From NCBI GenBank assembly GCA_913057205.1, contig CAJXNO010000009.1, forward strand, positions 34,651 to 98,650: a stretch of 64,000 nucleotides of DNA, in the 5' to 3' direction. The position numbers were made by a program, and so were the translations under genes. Every line of letters begins with the position of its first letter. Position 1 is the stretch's first letter. Origin of the DNA: an uncultured Flavobacteriales bacterium (GTDB lineage Bacteria; Bacteroidota; Bacteroidia; Flavobacteriales_G; Salibacteraceae). The notes under the pieces were generated by a model that worked only from the letters and a program-made list of their open reading frames with translations, was not told the DNA's origin and made no database searches. Shown one piece after another: positions 59,426 through 64,000 of this stretch.

Positions 59426-59602
59426 TTAATCGTAATGGAAGCGACACTTCACGATCCAAACTTCGGTCTCGGTCACCTTATAAATCAGCCTGTGTTCGCC
59501 ATCGCAGACTTCACCCGTTTTTTGCTGGGCTGGATGCCGGAGCACCACAAGGTGAACGACTATCATTTGAACATCACAGCGTCTGTGCTGAAGGAGCTTC
59601 AT
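59426..59602 (-). pseudogene. YoeB/Txe-type toxin remnant
   Basis: The 58-residue frame ends GEHRLIYKVTETEVWIVKCRFHYD (quoted: EHRLIYKVTE, VKCRFHYD), which matches the conserved C-terminus of YoeB/Txe mRNA interferases, including the terminal His-Tyr region. The N-terminal half of the family is missing or unrecognisable, and there is no YefM-like antitoxin gene beside it. Its ATG overlaps the pdeM stop (ATGA). Best read as a decayed toxin gene; a shortened functional peptide is less likely. Confidence 0.55.
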
Positions 59603-60222
59603 AGCTGAAACACTTCACCCTCTGCAATACCGTAAATGCGGTCTTTCTTCTTAGGAGCAATCGCCATCAAGCCGGTCAATGCCCCGTAGGCCGGCAAGCA
59701 GAATCCATCTTCATACCGATGGAAACAAGGGATCTTGATCCGTTGTCGACCCTTCCCGCGCAACAGTACTCCGGGGTGGATGTGTCCGTGCATGTTGATC
59801 TTCTCAGGCGCTGCTGGCTCCGGCTCATGGGTGAGCAGGAAATCATGCCACTCCAAGCGGTCTACCACGTCAAAATCAAGGCTCCGATAGTCGGCATCGC
59901 TCAGGATGTCGTGGTTGCCGCGCACCAAGAGAAAGTCCACCTGCGGAAAGCTGCTGGTGATCATTGCCAATTCCTCCACTTCTGAGTTGCTCTCGCTGTG
60001 GAAAAGGTCGCCCAGTACGATCAGTCGCTCTGGAGCTTCTTCCTCCAATAGTGTGCTCAGGGCCAGTTGATCTGCAGCGCGTGCTGCCGCCGGTAGTGCC
60101 ATCCCCGCTTTACGGAAGTGCATGGTCTTGCCCAGGTGCAGGTCAGCCAGGATAAGGTCGCCGCCTTTGCGAACGAAGCGGTTGCCGAGGGTAAGGTCGG
60201 TATGGGCGATGCGGATGTTCAA
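59599..60222 (-). CDS. pdeM: ligase-associated DNA damage response endonuclease PdeM
   Basis: A 207-residue calcineurin-like metallophosphoesterase. Metal-binding motifs DLHLGK, GDLFHSE, RGNHD and the C-terminal GHIHPG are in order. Together with the strand order and size they fit PdeM, the nuclease of the ligase-associated DNA-damage cluster (helicase, exonuclease, ATP-dependent ligase, PdeM). The helicase partner is encoded about 2 kb upstream in the same orientation, with a histidine kinase gene between. Confidence 0.9.
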   Translation of the reverse strand: MNIRIAHTDLTLGNRFVRKGGDLILADLHLGKTMHFRKAGMALPAAARAADQLALSTLLEEEAPERLIVLGDLFHSESNSEVEELAMITSSFPQVDFLLVRGNHDILSDADYRSLDFDVVDRLEWHDFLLTHEPEPAAPEKINMHGHIHPGVLLRGKGRQRIKIPCFHRYEDGFCLPAYGALTGLMAIAPKKKDRIYGIAEGEVFQL

Positions 60223-60226
60223 GGCA

Positions 60227-62224
60227 TCAACGGTTCGGCAGGGTAACGATGAACTCGGTGCGCTCGCCCGGTGTGCTTTTCAGTTTGATGCTGCCGCCCA
60301 TGCGGTCTACCAACAGCTTCACTAAAGCCAGTCCGAGTCCGCTCGATTGGTGGGTTTCTGAGCTCGACGTGCCGCGGTAAAAGCGTTCGAACACCCGGTC
60401 AACCCCGTCGGCTTGGATGCCGAGACCTTGGTTCTCGATCGAGATGCGGGTGTTTTCGGTTTGGGTTATGGTGATGAAGATGCTGCCTTTATCGGGCGAG
60501 TACTTCACCGCATTGGAGATCAGGTTCTGAAGGATGTGCTGGAGGTAACTTGGTGTCGCCATGATGCGCAAGGCCTCCTTATTGCCGAAGTGCACGCTTA
60601 ACTTCTTCTCTTCGATCAGCGATTGAAAGTCTTTCAATACCTCCTCCACCATGTACAGGATGTCGATCGAGGCCACGTTGCGTTCTTCTTCGCCTTTCTC
60701 GATCGCATGCAGGGGATTGAATTCTAGGATGAAGTCCATAGACCGCTGTACCGAGCGCTTCAACATCTTGCGCAGCTTCTTCTGCTCATCTTTATCGGCC
60801 GACTCCTCGATCTCCAATAGGCGCTTCGCATTCACCAGTGGACCTTTCAAGTCATGTGTTACAATGTTGAAGAGGGCCTCTTGTTCGTTGAGCAGGCGGT
60901 TCAGTTGTTGGTTCTTCGCGTCCAGTTTCTCGTTGGTGGCCTCTAATTCGTTCAGGTAGTGTTCGCGCAGCTTCCCGGAGCGCCAAAGCACATACCCAAA
61001 GAGCATCAGCACCACGGTGAGGGCGATCATTAGTCCGTTTACATAGCGCTGACCCGTAAGCGCCCGTTCTGACTCTGCGTTAAGTTGCTGCAAGAGTTCA
61101 TTTTCCAATTGCTTCTCATGCAAGGACAATTCCTGCTCGATCCGCGCTAGTTCAAAGACCGTGGAGTCGTTCAGAATATCGCTTTGAATGGATTGGTAGC
61201 GCTTCAAGTAGCGGTAGGCGCTATCAAACCGACCGATCTTGGCGTAGGTGTTGGAAAGCGTGAGGTTCATGTCGCGCTGGTAGTAGATCTCATCTGCTTC
61301 TACCGCCAGCTTCAGACCGCGCTTGGAATAGGCGATGGCTTCCTCATACTTGCCCATGAAGAAATAGGTCTCTCCGATATCATTGAGCGTGTAGGCGATG
61401 CTACCCGTCCGGCCAAATTGCTCCTTGATTTTCAGGGAGCGCGTGTAGTATTCCAAGGCCTGTTCAAAGCGTTCAGCGTTCTTGGCGTTGAAACCCAAGT
61501 TCGTGAGCAAAATGGCTTCGCTGTAGGCGATGCCGTCTACCTCGGCCATTTCCAGGCCTTGTAAGAGCACCTGTTCAGCGGTCTCAAAACGCTCAAGCTG
61601 CGTGAGGGCGATGCCTTTGTTGTTGAAGAGCCGGGCCAGGTAAGCGGTATCTCGTTGAGCGGTTGCCAAAACGATGCCTTGCTCGTAGAACTCGATGGCA
61701 CGTTCGTAGGCGTTGAGGGCACGGTATTGTTCGCCCACCATGTTCAAGCACTCGATCTCTTGAATGGTGTCGTTCACCTTGGCCGCTAAGGTGCGCGCCT
61801 CCATGCCAAACTGAATGGATCGATCCGGCTTGCCGGCATCAGAATACATGTAGGAAAGGAAGAACAAGCATCTACCGTGCAGGGCGTCATATCCGGTTCC
61901 TTTGAGCGTGTCTACCAATACCAAGGCGCTATCAATCGCGCGATCGCGGTGGCCATGCCGACTCAGCCATTGGGCCCTACCGAAGCGTTGTAGGAGGGCG
62001 ATTTCTTCCCGTGTTTCCGCGTTGAATTGGATTGCGCTGACGCTGGCATCGATGCGCTCAAAGACGGCGGAATCCAGCGTGCGCGCCTCCCGGTAGAGCT
62101 CCGTTGCCAAGGAGACCTGCTCCCCACCTTTGGCGCTGAGCAGTTGCTGTAGCAGGCTGTCGGCAGTGCTCGCGTAGCCCAGCTGAATGGAAAGCAGCAA
62201 CAATATGGTCAGGCAGGATCTCAC
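60227..62224 (-). CDS. TPR-sensor histidine kinase
   Basis: A 665-residue hybrid of an exported sensor and a kinase. It has a signal peptide (LTILLLLSIQLGYA), about six TPR repeats (roughly 60-370), one membrane segment (near 390-410, LMIALTVVLMLFGYVLW), and a coiled coil. The HisKA domain has His457 in VTHDLKGPL. The HATPase domain has an N box (NLISNAVKY) and the G boxes ENQGLGIQ and SGLGLALVK. No response regulator is adjacent; a LytTR or other regulator elsewhere must be the partner. 4 bp before pdeM and 33 bp after the DEXH helicase gene, so apparently co-transcribed with DNA-repair genes. Confidence 0.92.
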   Translation of the reverse strand: MRSCLTILLLLSIQLGYASTADSLLQQLLSAKGGEQVSLATELYREARTLDSAVFERIDASVSAIQFNAETREEIALLQRFGRAQWLSRHGHRDRAIDSALVLVDTLKGTGYDALHGRCLFFLSYMYSDAGKPDRSIQFGMEARTLAAKVNDTIQEIECLNMVGEQYRALNAYERAIEFYEQGIVLATAQRDTAYLARLFNNKGIALTQLERFETAEQVLLQGLEMAEVDGIAYSEAILLTNLGFNAKNAERFEQALEYYTRSLKIKEQFGRTGSIAYTLNDIGETYFFMGKYEEAIAYSKRGLKLAVEADEIYYQRDMNLTLSNTYAKIGRFDSAYRYLKRYQSIQSDILNDSTVFELARIEQELSLHEKQLENELLQQLNAESERALTGQRYVNGLMIALTVVLMLFGYVLWRSGKLREHYLNELEATNEKLDAKNQQLNRLLNEQEALFNIVTHDLKGPLVNAKRLLEIEESADKDEQKKLRKMLKRSVQRSMDFILEFNPLHAIEKGEEERNVASIDILYMVEEVLKDFQSLIEEKKLSVHFGNKEALRIMATPSYLQHILQNLISNAVKYSPDKGSIFITITQTENTRISIENQGLGIQADGVDRVFERFYRGTSSSETHQSSGLGLALVKLLVDRMGGSIKLKSTPGERTEFIVTLPNR

Positions 62225-62257
62225 CTTTCAAAGATGATAATTTGCCGCCCGCTTTTC

Positions 62258-64000
62258 CTAGGCCATTTTCATTTTCTTGATGCGATCTGAAAGCTTCTCA
62301 GAACTCAGTTTCTCACGCAATCGATCCACGATGATCGGGAAGGAGAAGGGGGTGAATTTACCGGGATGCGTCACCACGATCTCTTGTTGGTTGATCCGGT
62401 TGAGCGCCACGCGCATCCGCGCTTCCTCCAGCTGGAAATCCATCACTTCATCATAGGCCTGCCGCAGCAGGAGGTTGTCGTTCTCGTAGTCTTCAAACAC
62501 ATCAAAGAACAGCTGCGAGCTGGCTTGCAGGTGCCGTTCCTTCTTCTGCTTGTTCGGATAGCCCTGGAACACCAAGCCGCTGATGCTCGCGATGTCGCGA
62601 AAGCGCCGCTTGGCCATTTCCACCGAGTTCACACTGGCCAGGATGTCGTCCATCAAATGATCGGTAGAGAAGATGTTAGAGTCGATGGCGTCTTGAATGG
62701 GAATGGGTTGATCGCTGAGCAATTCAAAGCCATAGTCGTTCATCGCGATGCTGAAGGTGATGGGCTGCAACAGGGAGATGCGGTAAGCGAGCAAGGCACC
62801 GATGCCTTCATGCACAAACCGGCCTTCGAAGGGGAAGAAGAGCGCATGGTAGCCATCCTTGCTCTCAAAGCACTCGATGAGGAATTGGTCTTCGGTGGGC
62901 ACGATGGAGGTGGCTTGCTGCCGCTCGATCAACGGCTGCAGGAAGCGGATCTCTGGCTCCTCGCTTGCGCCTTCTACGGCTTCGTTGAGTTTCTTTCGGA
63001 GCATCTTAGACATCTGCGAGCTCAGGGGCATGCGTCCGCCCATCCAGCTGGGCACGGGTCCGCTTTCTTTGGCCGATTTACGCACCTGAACGGTCATGTC
63101 CTTGATTCGGATCAGCTCTAAAGATCGACCTGCGAACCAGAAGCTGTCGCCAGGTTTGATGCGCGCCACAAACCACTCTTCGATGTTGCCCAAGAAGCCG
63201 CCGCGCTGCATCTTCACCTTGAGCATAGAGTCGCTCACGATGGTGCCGATGCTCAAACGGTGACGTAGGGCCACCCCCTTGCTGGTCACTTTATAAAGTC
63301 CTTCATCCAGCACCACTTTGTGGTATTCATCGTAGCCCTTGAGCGCACTACCGCCCGAAACGATGAAGTTGAGGCACCAATTCCATTCGTCTTCGTTGAT
63401 GGAGGCAAAGCAGAAGGTACTTCGCACTTCCTCAAAGGTGGGCAGTGACCGAAATCCCTCTGAAACAGCCAAGGTCACGAGGTATTGCACTAGCACATCA
63501 AAACTGCGCACGTAAGGCACGCGCTGTTCGGTCATTTCCTTCTCGGTAGCCTCACGCAGGGCAGCCGCTTCGATCAGCTCCAAGGAGTGCGTGGGCAAGA
63601 AGTAGATCCTGCTCGTTGCTTCCGGTTGGTGACCGCTCCTGCCCGCACGTTGCATGAAGCGGGAAACGCCTTTAGGACCCCCCACTTGCACGATCGTCTC
63701 CACCGGACGGAAGTCCACCCCGAGGTCGAGGCTCGAGGTGCAGATCACCACCTTGAGTCGACCGTAATACAGGGCATCCTCTACCCAGTGCCGGGTCTCC
63801 TTGCTCATGGAGCCGTGGTGAATGGCCACAACACCGGCGAAATCCGGCGAGTGTTCCAACAATTTCTGGTACCAGATCTCCGCCTGTCCGCGTGTGTTCA
63901 AAAAGATCAGCGTGCTCTCACTCTTCAGCAGGATGGGGATGATCTTATCCAACAAACGAATGCCCAAATGGCCCGACCATGGCAGGGTCTCCAGCTCATC
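62258..64000 (-). CDS. ligase-associated DEXH-box helicase (Lhr-like), N-terminus beyond window
   Basis: The 581-residue visible part continues past the window edge, so the first ~230 residues with Walker A/B are missing. Motif IV-VI region: TLIFLNTRGQAEIWYQ, VVICTSSLDLGVDF and QRAGRSGH. It is followed by the winged-helix and C-terminal domains typical of Lhr-like helicases ('FMQRAGRSGHQPEATSRIY' in part). It matches the DEXH helicase of the ligase-associated DNA-damage cluster, consistent with pdeM downstream. The frame is open to the last base; an internal TTG at 63967 is not a start. Confidence 0.9.
   Translation of the reverse strand, partial: DELETLPWSGHLGIRLLDKIIPILLKSESTLIFLNTRGQAEIWYQKLLEHSPDFAGVVAIHHGSMSKETRHWVEDALYYGRLKVVICTSSLDLGVDFRPVETIVQVGGPKGVSRFMQRAGRSGHQPEATSRIYFLPTHSLELIEAAALREATEKEMTEQRVPYVRSFDVLVQYLVTLAVSEGFRSLPTFEEVRSTFCFASINEDEWNWCLNFIVSGGSALKGYDEYHKVVLDEGLYKVTSKGVALRHRLSIGTIVSDSMLKVKMQRGGFLGNIEEWFVARIKPGDSFWFAGRSLELIRIKDMTVQVRKSAKESGPVPSWMGGRMPLSSQMSKMLRKKLNEAVEGASEEPEIRFLQPLIERQQATSIVPTEDQFLIECFESKDGYHALFFPFEGRFVHEGIGALLAYRISLLQPITFSIAMNDYGFELLSDQPIPIQDAIDSNIFSTDHLMDDILASVNSVEMAKRRFRDIASISGLVFQGYPNKQKKERHLQASSQLFFDVFEDYENDNLLLRQAYDEVMDFQLEEARMRVALNRINQQEIVVTHPGKFTPFSFPIIVDRLREKLSSEKLSDRIKKMKMA

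Noticed and set aside
59393..59608. A 71-codon plus-strand frame beside pdeM
   Set aside because: It is antisense to a frame on the minus strand with clear YoeB-type residues (EHRLIYKV, CRFHYD), so the plus-strand reading is a shadow.

Overview
The window is a gene-dense piece of a Bacteroidota chromosome, most likely from the Flavobacteriales. The evidence is the gliding-motility lipoprotein GldH, several large secreted proteins ending in type IX secretion (T9SS) sorting domains, Bacteroidota-restricted families (DUF4837, DUF4296, DUF4476), a long IleS of the eukaryote-like type, and repeated TAnnTTTG promoter elements. No rRNA, tRNA, CRISPR array, phage or complete IS element was seen.

Layout. 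1-7 kb: end of a LysM protein, a DUF4837 lipoprotein, rpiB with a PLP-dependent ammonia-lyase, a MORN-type repeat protein, a LytTR response regulator and an AT-rich SBBP-repeat secreted protein. 7-16 kb: RNase R, ferritin, a cyclophilin-pheS-thioredoxin lipoprotein operon, small conserved proteins, cvpA and pgk. 16-26 kb: a co-directional run holB, ricT-like, gldH, class A PBP, scoA, a membrane glycosyltransferase, scoB and an SDR epimerase, then dolichyl-phosphate-mannose-type synthase/DUF4296 and a photolyase on the other strand. 28-40 kb: secreted-protein block, with two tandem paralogous Ig/T9SS proteins, a serine beta-lactamase-like hydrolase and two lamin-tail-domain T9SS proteins. 40-46 kb: asd, lipoproteins, DUF3817, a secreted M28 peptidase, then a 1.4-kb higBA-bearing segment. 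46-51 kb: ileS-dksA-lspA operon. 51-57 kb: DUF4476/LPP20-like trio, an archaeal-type AAA ATPase, RidA and hypotheticals. 57-64 kb: a repeat-filled intergenic region, a DsbA-like protein, a YdjM-type membrane protein, and the ligase-associated DNA-damage genes pdeM and DEXH helicase (cut by the window end) with a TPR histidine kinase between them.

The strongest unusual signal is at 44648-46094. The last 53 bp of the M28 peptidase gene, including its stop codon, recur as a perfect direct repeat 1394 bp downstream. The repeats bracket a higBA toxin-antitoxin pair and a small lipoprotein. Removing one repeat plus the intervening DNA restores a 3-bp junction between convergent M28 and lspA genes, so this looks like a recently inserted TA-carrying cassette without its own recombinase. 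Other items of note are a palindromic repeat inserted in frame inside ileS, two structured intergenic repeats, 15-bp tandem repeats abutting the ATPase start codon, a four-cysteine insert in the class A PBP, and a degraded YoeB-like toxin remnant next to pdeM.
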